Source: Caulobacter sp. BP25
Lineage (GTDB): Bacteria > Pseudomonadota > Alphaproteobacteria > Caulobacterales > Caulobacteraceae
Direction of reading: 5' to 3'
DNA: 64,000 nt
Assembly (NCBI RefSeq): GCF_002737755.1
Contig: NZ_PEGH01000012.1
Span: 62,001 to 126,000 of the forward strand
Below are positions 1-7,531 of the stretch, in pieces; position 1 is the first letter of the stretch; each line of letters begins with the position of its first letter. Under the pieces are notes generated by a model, which was given only the letters and a program-made list of their open reading frames with translations, was not told the origin of the DNA and did no database searches. A program made the translations under genes and the position numbers.

Positions 1-283
1 GGTAGAACATCAGAGCGCCAAGGCCAAACAGGCTAAGGCCGACCAGAACCGCAGTCTTGTAGCCATATCGCCTCATGACGATCGAGGCTGGCAGGGCGAG
101 GAAAAAGTATCCGAGGTAGAAGGCAGACTGCACGAGGCCCGATTGCAGATCCGAAAGGAAGAACGCCTTCTTCAGGTGCGGGATCAGCACGTCATTCAGA
201 TTATTTGCGACGCCCCAGAGAAAGAACAGCGCGATGATGATCGCCTGGGTCAGAAGCGACCCGTCCTGACGTGCCCTAGTCAT
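1..283 (-). CDS. MFS sugar transporter, fucose permease (FucP) family, C-terminus outside window
   Basis: Only the first 94 residues are inside the window; the gene runs off the left edge. Reading from the ATG at 283, the protein opens with a short cytoplasmic stretch, then a hydrophobic helix (IIIALFFLWGVANNLNDVLI) and a second helix after SDLQSGLVQSAFYLGYF. The GVANNLND and QSAFYLGYF segments are typical of FucP-type proton-coupled sugar permeases of the major facilitator superfamily. It diverges from the alpha-L-fucosidase at 451, so import of released L-fucose (or a related hexose) across the inner membrane is the natural inference. Substrate is not proven by the sequence. The ATG at 283 is the first in-frame start; the ribosome binding site is weak. 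Confidence 0.85.
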   Translation of the reverse strand, partial: MTRARQDGSLLTQAIIIALFFLWGVANNLNDVLIPHLKKAFFLSDLQSGLVQSAFYLGYFFLALPASIVMRRYGYKTAVLVGLSLFGLGALMFY

Positions 284-331
284 CTTCTCTCCCAAACTGT
301 CCGGCGCCTTCGCGCTCTCGTGTCCAGCGAT

Positions 332-344
332 TGCAGTCGCTGCA
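332..344. promoter_or_regulatory. Possible operator palindrome between transporter and fucosidase
   Basis: TGCAG-TCG-CTGCA is a perfect 13-bp palindrome in the middle of the 167-bp divergent intergenic region. It is well placed to control both the permease and the fucosidase. No regulator gene is visible in the window. The site could be chance, as it is short. Confidence 0.25.
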
Positions 345-450
345 TTCCGCTTATCGTTAGTAAAAAGCATTGCATCAATAAAATTCTTTGGTACGCAAGT
401 TCAACAGCGTCGGCGCGAATGACCGATGCGCCCACGGATCGAGGAACGTT

Positions 451-2103
451 ATGGGGCCTACAAGACGCGATCTTTTTGGCGGGGTCGCTGCCGCAAGCAT
501 GGCCGCCGCGAGCGCGAAGGCCGAGATGTTGGCGCCGCCTGGGTTCGACAGGATCGCCGATGGGCCGTTCAAGCCGACATGGGACTCGCTGAACGCAGGC
601 TACGAGACTCCCGACTGGTTTCGCGACGCCAAGTTCGGCCTATGGGCCCACTGGGGCGCTCAGTGCGTCCCGGAAGCGGGCGACTGGTATGCTCGCGGAA
701 TGTATGAGCAAGGCAGCCGAGCCTATGACCATCATCTGAAGACCTACGGCCATCCCGCCGATACCGGTTTCATGGACATCTATCCGCAGTGGCGCGCAGA
801 GAACTGGAACCCTGACGATCTGCTCGATCTCTATGTGAAGGCTGGGGCCAAGTACTTCGTGGCCATGGCCAACCATCACGACAACTTCGACGCTTATGAC
901 TCCAAGTTCCACGACTGGAACAGCGTTCGCATCGGGCCCAAGAAGGACATCATCGGAATCTGGGAAAAGGCGGCCCGCAAGCGGGGCCTTCGGTTCGGCG
1001 TGTCGAACCACTCGGCGCACACTTGGCATTGGTTCCAGACGGCTTATGGCTATGACCCCGAAGGCCCTCGGCGCGGGGAGCGCTATGACGCCTTCAAGCG
1101 GTTCAAGGCCGATGGGCAGGGAACCTGGTGGGAGGGCCTTGATCCGCAGGAACTCTACGGCGGCGCGGTGATGCCTCTGCCGCCTGGCTTCACGAGCATC
1201 GCCGAGGCCGACAAGTGGCGCGAGGCCAATGACCGCGTCTGGAATGAGAAGGCGCCGCTGAACAATCCGGCCTTCGTCCGCCAGTGGTACCTGCGCTGCA
1301 AGGATCTGATCGACAGCTACAAGCCCGACCTCGTCTATTTCGATAACTACGACTTGCCGCTCGAGCAGGCCGGTCTGGACGTCACGGCGCACTTCTACAA
1401 CGCCTCCATGCGTTGGCATGGCGGCAAGCTGGAGGCCGTGGTCAACATCAAACCCGGAGATCGCAAGGTTCCTGGTGTCGTCGCCGACGTGGAACGCGGT
1501 CTGCGCGCCGAGATCAGCCCTACGCCTTGGCAGACCGACACCTGCATCGGCTCATGGCACTACAGCCGTGAGATCTTCGACAAGAAACACTACCTGCCGG
1601 CTGCGGAAGTGATCCACCGCCTCTGCGACATCGTCTCCAAGAACGGTAACCTTTTGCTCAGCGTGCCTGTGCGTGGCGACGGGACGATCGACTCCGAGGA
1701 GCGGCGCATCGTCGAGGAGATTGGCGGCTGGATGGGGCGGTTTTCCGACGCGATCTATGGGACCCGCCCCTGGGCGGTCTACGGCGAGGGGCCAACCTCG
1801 GTGGCCACGGGCATGTTCAGCGAGGGCAAGCAGAAGCCGTTTACCGCCAAGGACATCCGCTTCACCACCAAGGGAAAGGCGCTTTACGCCATGACCCTCG
1901 GGCAGCCCGAGGCAGGGCAGGTGAGTGTCGTCTCGCTGGCTCAGGGCGGTCCCCACGCGCGGCGCGCGGTCAGGCGGGTCACTCTGGCGGGGGACAAGAC
2001 GCCCTTGTCCTTCCGTCAGGATCGCGCCGGCCTGCACGTCGTCGTGCCTGACGCCGCGTTGCATCCGTTTGGCGTGGCCTTGCGAATCGACGGCGTGCTT
2101 TAG
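451..2103 (+). CDS. GH29 alpha-L-fucosidase, Tat-exported
   Basis: 550 residues. Glycoside hydrolase family 29 removes terminal alpha-L-fucose from glycans with retention. The N-terminal half has the family pattern FGLWAHWGAQCVPE, then YVKAGAKYFVAMANHHDNFD (around 130-150) and the strand DLVYFDNYD, where D298 is at the nucleophile position. The acid/base residue of GH29 is poorly conserved and I did not assign it. The N-terminus TRRDLFGGVAAASMAAASAKA is a twin-arginine signal, so export as a folded protein is expected. I chose ATG 451 because GAGGA lies six bases upstream and the Tat signal begins there; an in-frame TTG at 388 would add 21 unlikely residues. It is first of four glycosidase genes on this strand. 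Confidence 0.93.
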   Translation: MGPTRRDLFGGVAAASMAAASAKAEMLAPPGFDRIADGPFKPTWDSLNAGYETPDWFRDAKFGLWAHWGAQCVPEAGDWYARGMYEQGSRAYDHHLKTYGHPADTGFMDIYPQWRAENWNPDDLLDLYVKAGAKYFVAMANHHDNFDAYDSKFHDWNSVRIGPKKDIIGIWEKAARKRGLRFGVSNHSAHTWHWFQTAYGYDPEGPRRGERYDAFKRFKADGQGTWWEGLDPQELYGGAVMPLPPGFTSIAEADKWREANDRVWNEKAPLNNPAFVRQWYLRCKDLIDSYKPDLVYFDNYDLPLEQAGLDVTAHFYNASMRWHGGKLEAVVNIKPGDRKVPGVVADVERGLRAEISPTPWQTDTCIGSWHYSREIFDKKHYLPAAEVIHRLCDIVSKNGNLLLSVPVRGDGTIDSEERRIVEEIGGWMGRFSDAIYGTRPWAVYGEGPTSVATGMFSEGKQKPFTAKDIRFTTKGKALYAMTLGQPEAGQVSVVSLAQGGPHARRAVRRVTLAGDKTPLSFRQDRAGLHVVVPDAALHPFGVALRIDGVL

Positions 2104-2267
2104 TTCATAGCGACTCGCCTCGCCGGTATCGGCGGGGCGCGGATGCTTCAAGAATGACAGGCGGCGTCGGCGAGACGACATGTGGAGTACTGCGTCGGTC
2201 TTGCCTACGCCCCCGCCCCCGTCAGCGTCCGCCGCAGCGATGCCAGCGCATACGAGGATTGTGACAC

Positions 2268-3191
2268 ATGACCTGGAGAAACATTCTTCGGAGCGGCCTC
2301 GCGGTCGCGGCGCTGGCGAGCCTCCCGGCCTACGCGGCCGAGCCGATCACCCCGCGCTTCAGCGCCGATCCGTCGCCGCATGCGTTTGGCGGGCGCTACT
2401 ATGTGTACGCCACCGACGACGCCTCGAACTCGGGAACCTATTGGGACTCCACGACCTGGCGCCTCTACACGTCCAAGGACCTCAAGCGCTGGGACGACGC
2501 GGGCGCCTTCATGGCCGTAACCGCCTTCAAGTGGGCCCGGCCAGACGCCAAGGCCTGGGCGCCGGAAGCCGCGCACCATAATGGTCGGTACTATTTCTAC
2601 GCGCCCGTAGGCGGCGACAAGATCGGCGTCGCCGTCGCGTCGCGGCCCGAAGGGCCATTCGTCGACGCCATCGGCGCCCCGCTGGTCGACAAGGCGCGCG
2701 ACGCCAACGCCGGCGCCGAGCCGATCGACCCCCAAGTGCTTATCGACGACGACGGCCAAGCCTATCTCGTCTTCGGCACGCGGGTCCCCAAGATCGTCAG
2801 GCTGGGCGCCGACATGATCAGCCTGGCGGGGCCGATCCAGGACCTGGTGATCACCGGCTTTCCAGCCGGCGACCCCAAGAAGAAGTATGGCGAAGCCCCG
2901 TTCCTGCATAAGCGGAATGGGCTCTACTACTTCAGCTTCTCGACCGGCTGGCCAGGACAGATCGTCTACGCCGTCTCCACGTCGCCGATGGGCCCCTACG
3001 CCTACAAGGGCGTGATCCTCGACTATCGCAAAATCTCGACCAACCATCAGGCGATCATGGAGGCCGAGGGGCGCAGCTGGCTGTTCTATCACGACAACCT
3101 GCTGCCCGGCGGCGGCGACCATCGCCGATCCATCACCCTGACGCCTCTGACCTACGCCCCGGACGGCGCGATCAACGAGGTCAAGCCCTGA
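2268..3191 (+). CDS. GH43-type five-bladed beta-propeller glycosidase
   Basis: 307 residues with a Sec signal peptide ending near AYAA (residue 24). The mature protein begins with the GH43 hallmark ADPS (D34, expected general base), has a middle motif IDPQVLIDDDG (transition-state Asp) and YGEAPFLHKRNGLYY with E209 as the expected acid. GH43 enzymes are inverting arabinofuranosidases, xylosidases, galactosidases and related activities; the sequence alone does not tell which. Length fits a single catalytic domain with no C-terminal beta-sandwich. ATG 2268 has GAGGA nine bases upstream. It lies 164 bp after the fucosidase on the same strand and likely trims side chains of the same plant or microbial glycan. 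Confidence 0.88.
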   Translation: MTWRNILRSGLAVAALASLPAYAAEPITPRFSADPSPHAFGGRYYVYATDDASNSGTYWDSTTWRLYTSKDLKRWDDAGAFMAVTAFKWARPDAKAWAPEAAHHNGRYYFYAPVGGDKIGVAVASRPEGPFVDAIGAPLVDKARDANAGAEPIDPQVLIDDDGQAYLVFGTRVPKIVRLGADMISLAGPIQDLVITGFPAGDPKKKYGEAPFLHKRNGLYYFSFSTGWPGQIVYAVSTSPMGPYAYKGVILDYRKISTNHQAIMEAEGRSWLFYHDNLLPGGGDHRRSITLTPLTYAPDGAINEVKP

Positions 3192-3534
3192 CCATCGGAG
3201 CGTCTCCGCAAGTGTGATCCCGCGCCCAGCGGAGCGGGGCGCTTGGGTTGCGAGGCTGAACCACGCTAACGCCTCGCGCTCATACTGGATTGCTGCAAAT
3301 GGATGAGGTTTTGGTCTGGCCAATCAGTTTTTGCGGGTTGTTGTGATCATCTAATTTTTCGACCTGAAACGCCGGCTTGTGCTTTGAGAAAAGGTCTTCG
3401 CTTCGATTGAAGTCGTCGTTGCGGCCTGATACGGGTGAAATAGGTCAGGCCAATTAGGCAGGCGCCGAGCGGCGTGCTCACAGAACGCCGCCGTGCGCCA
3501 AGGACCATAGGGCGGATATCGGGAAGAGTTGTCT
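3192..3534. promoter_or_regulatory. 343-bp intergenic region before GH92, possible regulatory repeats
   Basis: No gene is visible. A weak GC hairpin (GCGCCC 3222-3227 with GGGCGC 3237-3242) could end the upstream transcript but has no T run. Two near-identical 13-mers, TCTGGCCAATCAG (3315-3327) and TCAGGCCAATTAG (3445-3457), lie 130 bp apart. The second overlaps an inverted repeat GGCCTGA (3423-3429) / TCAGGCC (3445-3451). These look like paired regulator sites in front of the GH92 gene, but no experimental or family support is available from the sequence. Confidence 0.35.
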
Positions 3535-6096
3535 ATGTGGCCACGCGCGCAAACCTTGTTCTGTGTCCTGGCGTTGGCGTTCTCCGCCTCGATCGTCCAG
3601 GCCGCCCCCGGATCCGCGCCAAAGAGCGCCTTTTTCCGGCTCCCGGAGCTGTCCGTGGGCCTGGGCAACGACAACCAGGGCGACACGATCCCAGGGCCCA
3701 CGCGGCCGAACGGCTCCATCCATCCGTCGCCAGACACGCTGAACGCCAGCAACGCGGGCTACAATCCCGCCGAGCCGATTAGCGGCTTCGCCCAACTGCA
3801 CTCGCAAGGATCGGGCGGCGTGACGACCTATGGGACGTTCCTGCTGTCCCCGCAGGTCGGCGAGGCTGTTTTCGACGAGGCCGCGCACCTGTCGCCCAAG
3901 ATCGACGAGGTGATGGCCGCCGACGCCTATTCGGTGCGGCTGGTCCGCTATGACACGAAGGTCGAGATCACGCCGGCGCACTATGCTGCTATCTACCGGC
4001 TGACCTACCCGAAGACCGATCAGGCCCAGCTGGTTTTCGACGTCACCCGCAAGATCGGCGGTCTCGTGGCTTCCGAGCAGGCCGAGGTGCGCTGGCTACC
4101 CGCCGAGCGGCGAATGGTCGGTCACGTCAAAGCCAAGGGTTACTGGAACCCAGCTCTGATCGACATCTGGTTCGTGGCCGAGGTCAGCCAGGCGCCGGAC
4201 GGCTACGGCGTTTTCGAAAGGGCCGAGCGCAAGGTGGGCGCCAGCGATGGTCGGACCGGTCCGGACGAGCGCTTGGGCGCTTGGCTGACCTTCAGAACGG
4301 CTCCCGACAAGCCTGTTCTGGTCAAGATCGCGGTGTCGTTCACCAGCGCCGAGACCGCCAAGGCCCTGCTGGACCGGGACATCCCCGACTGGAGTTTCGA
4401 GCGGGTCCGTCGTGAGGCCCAAGCGGCTTGGGACGAGCGCCTTGGGCAAGTGCGCGTCGACGGTATGACGGACGCCCAGGCACGCCGCTTCTACACCGCG
4501 CTCTATCACGCCTCGACCCACCCGCGGGACCGCAGCTTGGACCAGCCGGCCAAGGCGCTTGGACGACCAAACTGGGATGAGCACTACACGCTCTGGGACA
4601 CATACCGGACCCTGTTTCCGCTGATGTCGGTGCTGAGGCCCAGCCTCTACAGCGCCAACGTCAACTCGCTGATTCATACCTTCGACAAGTTCGGCGCGGC
4701 CGATACGGCGATCATCGGCGGCCAGAACTATCATGTCGGCCAAGGGGGCGACGAGGTCGACAATGTGATCGGCGAAGCCCTGCTACGCGGCGCGAAAGGC
4801 GTGGACTGGAAAGACGCCTGGCGCGTTACCCGCTTCAACGCTTTCGAGCGGCGCCGACCGCGCTATCTGGAGAGCGGCTATTTCGCGGTCGGCGATAGGA
4901 GCCCCGAGCCCAACAATCAGCGCGCCAAGTCAGGCTCTTCCACTCTGGGCTTCGCGCTGAATGACTTCTACGCCGCTCAGGTGGCGGCGCGGGCTGGCCA
5001 CGAGGAGGCGGCCAAGACTCTGATCGCGCGCTCTTCGAACTGGCGGAAGATTTGGAACGCTCAGGCGACCAGCGACGGTTTTTCGGGCTTCCTCATGCCG
5101 CGCTACGCCGACGGGCGGTTCCAGGACATCGACCCCAAGCTGGGCTGGGACGGTAAGGTCCACAATAATGTCGGCTACTACGAGGGCACGGCCTGGATCT
5201 ATTCGTACGGCGTGCTGCACGATCTGCCCAACCTGATCGAGTCGATGGGTGGGCGCGTGCGCTTCAATGAGCGCCTGAACCACGCGCTCGACGCGGATCT
5301 GATCGACATCACCAACGAACCGTCCTTCTCCACGCCCTGGCTGTTCCACGATCTGGGGAGGGCGGACCTGTCGTCGCATTGGGCGGGAGAGGTGGCCAAG
5401 CACTTCACCGAAACCGCCTATCCGGGCGATGAGGACGCGGGGGCCATGAGCTCCAACTTTGTGTTCAACAGCCTGGGCCTGTTCCCCAAGCTGGGAAGCG
5501 ACCTCTACTACCTTCACGGGCCGCGCCACGCTCGCAGCGTCATCCGGCTGGAGAATGGCAAGACGCTGGAGATCAAGGCGAACAACGCTGGGGCGGGGCG
5601 GCCGTACATCGCGCGCGCCAGCCTCAACGGAAAGCCCCTCTCTGGTCCGTCCGTCTCGCAGGCTCAGCTGCTGGGTGGGGGCGTCCTGTCCCTGAGCATG
5701 AGCGATCAGCCCGGCCAGTGGATGTATGACGGTGCGGTGCTGACAGCGCGAGCCGATCAGCCCAGCCTCGTCGATGGAAAGACTTCGACCGTCTGGACCG
5801 CCAAGCCCGGTCAGGTCGCGACCTTCATCTTACCGGCCAAGGCCTGCGTGAAGGCTTATACGTTGAGCGTCGGTCAGATCGCCGCCGATCCTACTGGCTG
5901 GCGGTTGGAGGGCTATGACGGCAAGGCGTGGTTGGGCCTGGACCATCGCCAAGGGCAGACCTTCGCGCACCGTCACGCCACCCGCGCTTTCGCCCTGACA
6001 CCCAAGGCCTATGACCGCTTCCGCCTGCGGATCGAGGGCGGCGCTGCGGTTCAGGTCGCCGAGGTCGAGCTGATCGCCGGTGCGACTTGCAGATAG
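3535..6096 (+). CDS. GH92 alpha-mannosidase with C-terminal F5/8 type C-like domain, secreted
   Basis: 853 residues. A Sec signal (about 1-24, ending SIVQA) is followed by the GH92 N-terminal beta-sandwich: GLGNDNQGDTIPGPTRPNG and GYNPAEPISGFAQLHSQGSG are family-defining. The catalytic (alpha/alpha)6 barrel covers roughly 260-700, with YTLWDTYRTLFPLMSVLRP, YYEGTAWIYSYGV and the late GDEDAGAMSSNFVFNSLGLFP block that contributes active-site acids. GH92 enzymes are calcium-dependent inverting exo-alpha-mannosidases. The last about 140 residues (SLVDGKTSTVWTAKPG to VAEVELIAG) resemble a discoidin carbohydrate-binding fold. ATG 3535 with GGAAGAG six bases upstream is preferred over TTG 3529. It ends 22 bp before the GH27 gene, so the two are probably co-transcribed. 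Confidence 0.93.
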   Translation: MWPRAQTLFCVLALAFSASIVQAAPGSAPKSAFFRLPELSVGLGNDNQGDTIPGPTRPNGSIHPSPDTLNASNAGYNPAEPISGFAQLHSQGSGGVTTYGTFLLSPQVGEAVFDEAAHLSPKIDEVMAADAYSVRLVRYDTKVEITPAHYAAIYRLTYPKTDQAQLVFDVTRKIGGLVASEQAEVRWLPAERRMVGHVKAKGYWNPALIDIWFVAEVSQAPDGYGVFERAERKVGASDGRTGPDERLGAWLTFRTAPDKPVLVKIAVSFTSAETAKALLDRDIPDWSFERVRREAQAAWDERLGQVRVDGMTDAQARRFYTALYHASTHPRDRSLDQPAKALGRPNWDEHYTLWDTYRTLFPLMSVLRPSLYSANVNSLIHTFDKFGAADTAIIGGQNYHVGQGGDEVDNVIGEALLRGAKGVDWKDAWRVTRFNAFERRRPRYLESGYFAVGDRSPEPNNQRAKSGSSTLGFALNDFYAAQVAARAGHEEAAKTLIARSSNWRKIWNAQATSDGFSGFLMPRYADGRFQDIDPKLGWDGKVHNNVGYYEGTAWIYSYGVLHDLPNLIESMGGRVRFNERLNHALDADLIDITNEPSFSTPWLFHDLGRADLSSHWAGEVAKHFTETAYPGDEDAGAMSSNFVFNSLGLFPKLGSDLYYLHGPRHARSVIRLENGKTLEIKANNAGAGRPYIARASLNGKPLSGPSVSQAQLLGGGVLSLSMSDQPGQWMYDGAVLTARADQPSLVDGKTSTVWTAKPGQVATFILPAKACVKAYTLSVGQIAADPTGWRLEGYDGKAWLGLDHRQGQTFAHRHATRAFALTPKAYDRFRLRIEGGAAVQVAEVELIAGATCR

Positions 6097-6118
6097 ACCT
6101 GAATTCAATGGAGTTCGC

Positions 6119-7471
6119 ATGACGTCCTTGAACACCAGCCGCCGGACCCTCCTCGGCGGGGCTGCCCTGCTGGGCGCGGCTCCAGGCGTCGCTCTCTCGA
6201 AGCCTAAGGCGCGGAAGACGCCTGCGCTGGCGCCGACGCCACCCATGGGCTGGAACAGCTGGAACAGCTTCGCTACCACCATCACCGAGGCGCAAACGCT
6301 GGAGCAGGCCGATATCATGGCGCGCGAGCTGCTGCCCGCCGGCTACGACATCCTGACGGTGGACATCCAGTGGTACGAGCCCACGGCCAGCAGCTATCAA
6401 TACGCCGCCAAGCCGGTCCCAACGATGGACGCCCATGGCCGTCTGCTGCCGGCGCCCAATCGCTTTCCCTCGGCGGTGGACGGCAAGGGTTTTAAGCCGC
6501 TGGCCGACAAAGTGCGCGCCCTTGGGCTGCGGTTTGGCGTCCACCTGATGCGCGGCGCGCCGCGCCTGGCCGTGGAGCAGGGGCTGAAGGTCAAGGGAAC
6601 CGATATCGCCATCGCCGATATCGTTGATCGGACGAGCATCTGCTCGTGGAACCCCGACATGTACGGCGTCGACATGAGCAAGCCCGGCGCCCAAGCCTAT
6701 TATGACAGCGTCTTCGCGTTGCTAGCCTCCTGGGGCGTCGATTTCGTCAAGGTCGACGACCTCAGCCGGCCCTATGACGCTCACATGGCCGAGATCGAGG
6801 CGATCCACCGCGCGATCGGCCGGACGGGACGGCCGATGATGCTCTCGATGTCGCCCGGCGAGACGCCTGTCGTTCGCGGCGACCACGCCCGCCGCCACGC
6901 CCAGATGTGGCGCATCTCGGACGACTTCTGGGACGACTGGAAGATGCTGGACGCGCAGTTCACGCGACTGGAGAACTGGTCGCCCTACATCGGCCAGGGC
7001 GGTTGGCCCGATGCGGACATGCTGCCGCTGGGGCGCCTGGCGCTCGGGGAGCGTGACACCAAGTTCACACCGGCCGAACAGCGCACGCTGATGACCCTTT
7101 GGTCCATCGCGCGCTCGCCGCTGATCATGGGTGGGGACCTTCGCCATCTCGATGCGCCGACCAAGGCGCTGCTGACCAATCCCGAGGTGATCGCGGTCAA
7201 TCAGACGTCCAGCGCCAACCGACCGCATTTCGTCGAGGACGGCGTTCGGGTCTGGACCGCCAGGGCCACAAACGGAGATGCTTACGTCGCACTGTTCAAC
7301 ACCGGAGAGAAGGCGCGGGTCGTTGGGGTGGCGCTGGGCCTCCTGGGCCTGCCGGCGAGCGTGCGAGTGCGCGACCTCTGGAGTCGGAGCGATACCGGTC
7401 GCGTCCGGGACAGGATCCAGGCGGACCTGCCGTCGCATGGCGCGGCGCTGTATCGCTTGAGCGCGGCTTAG
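6119..7471 (+). CDS. GH27 alpha-galactosidase, Tat-exported
   Basis: 450 residues. The N-terminus TSRRTLLGGAALLGAAPG is a twin-arginine signal. The mature enzyme begins with PTPPMGWNSWNSF, the strongest GH27 signature. The nucleophile strand is GVDFVKVDDL (D213) and the acid/base is in WRISDDFWD (D268/D269). GH27 retaining enzymes remove terminal alpha-galactose. Later PLIMGGDLR and NPEVIAVNQ are also family motifs, followed by a short C-terminal beta domain. ATG 6119 is preferred to 6080 because the upstream extension overlaps the GH92 coding end and lacks signal character; GGAG lies upstream. It is the last gene of the glycosidase group. Confidence 0.93.
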   Translation: MTSLNTSRRTLLGGAALLGAAPGVALSKPKARKTPALAPTPPMGWNSWNSFATTITEAQTLEQADIMARELLPAGYDILTVDIQWYEPTASSYQYAAKPVPTMDAHGRLLPAPNRFPSAVDGKGFKPLADKVRALGLRFGVHLMRGAPRLAVEQGLKVKGTDIAIADIVDRTSICSWNPDMYGVDMSKPGAQAYYDSVFALLASWGVDFVKVDDLSRPYDAHMAEIEAIHRAIGRTGRPMMLSMSPGETPVVRGDHARRHAQMWRISDDFWDDWKMLDAQFTRLENWSPYIGQGGWPDADMLPLGRLALGERDTKFTPAEQRTLMTLWSIARSPLIMGGDLRHLDAPTKALLTNPEVIAVNQTSSANRPHFVEDGVRVWTARATNGDAYVALFNTGEKARVVGVALGLLGLPASVRVRDLWSRSDTGRVRDRIQADLPSHGAALYRLSAA

Positions 7472-7531
7472 AGGATAAGCGCTCTTATGGCGGCGGCTTG
7501 CCTCTTTCGTCCGCTTACACTTGGAGGACGG

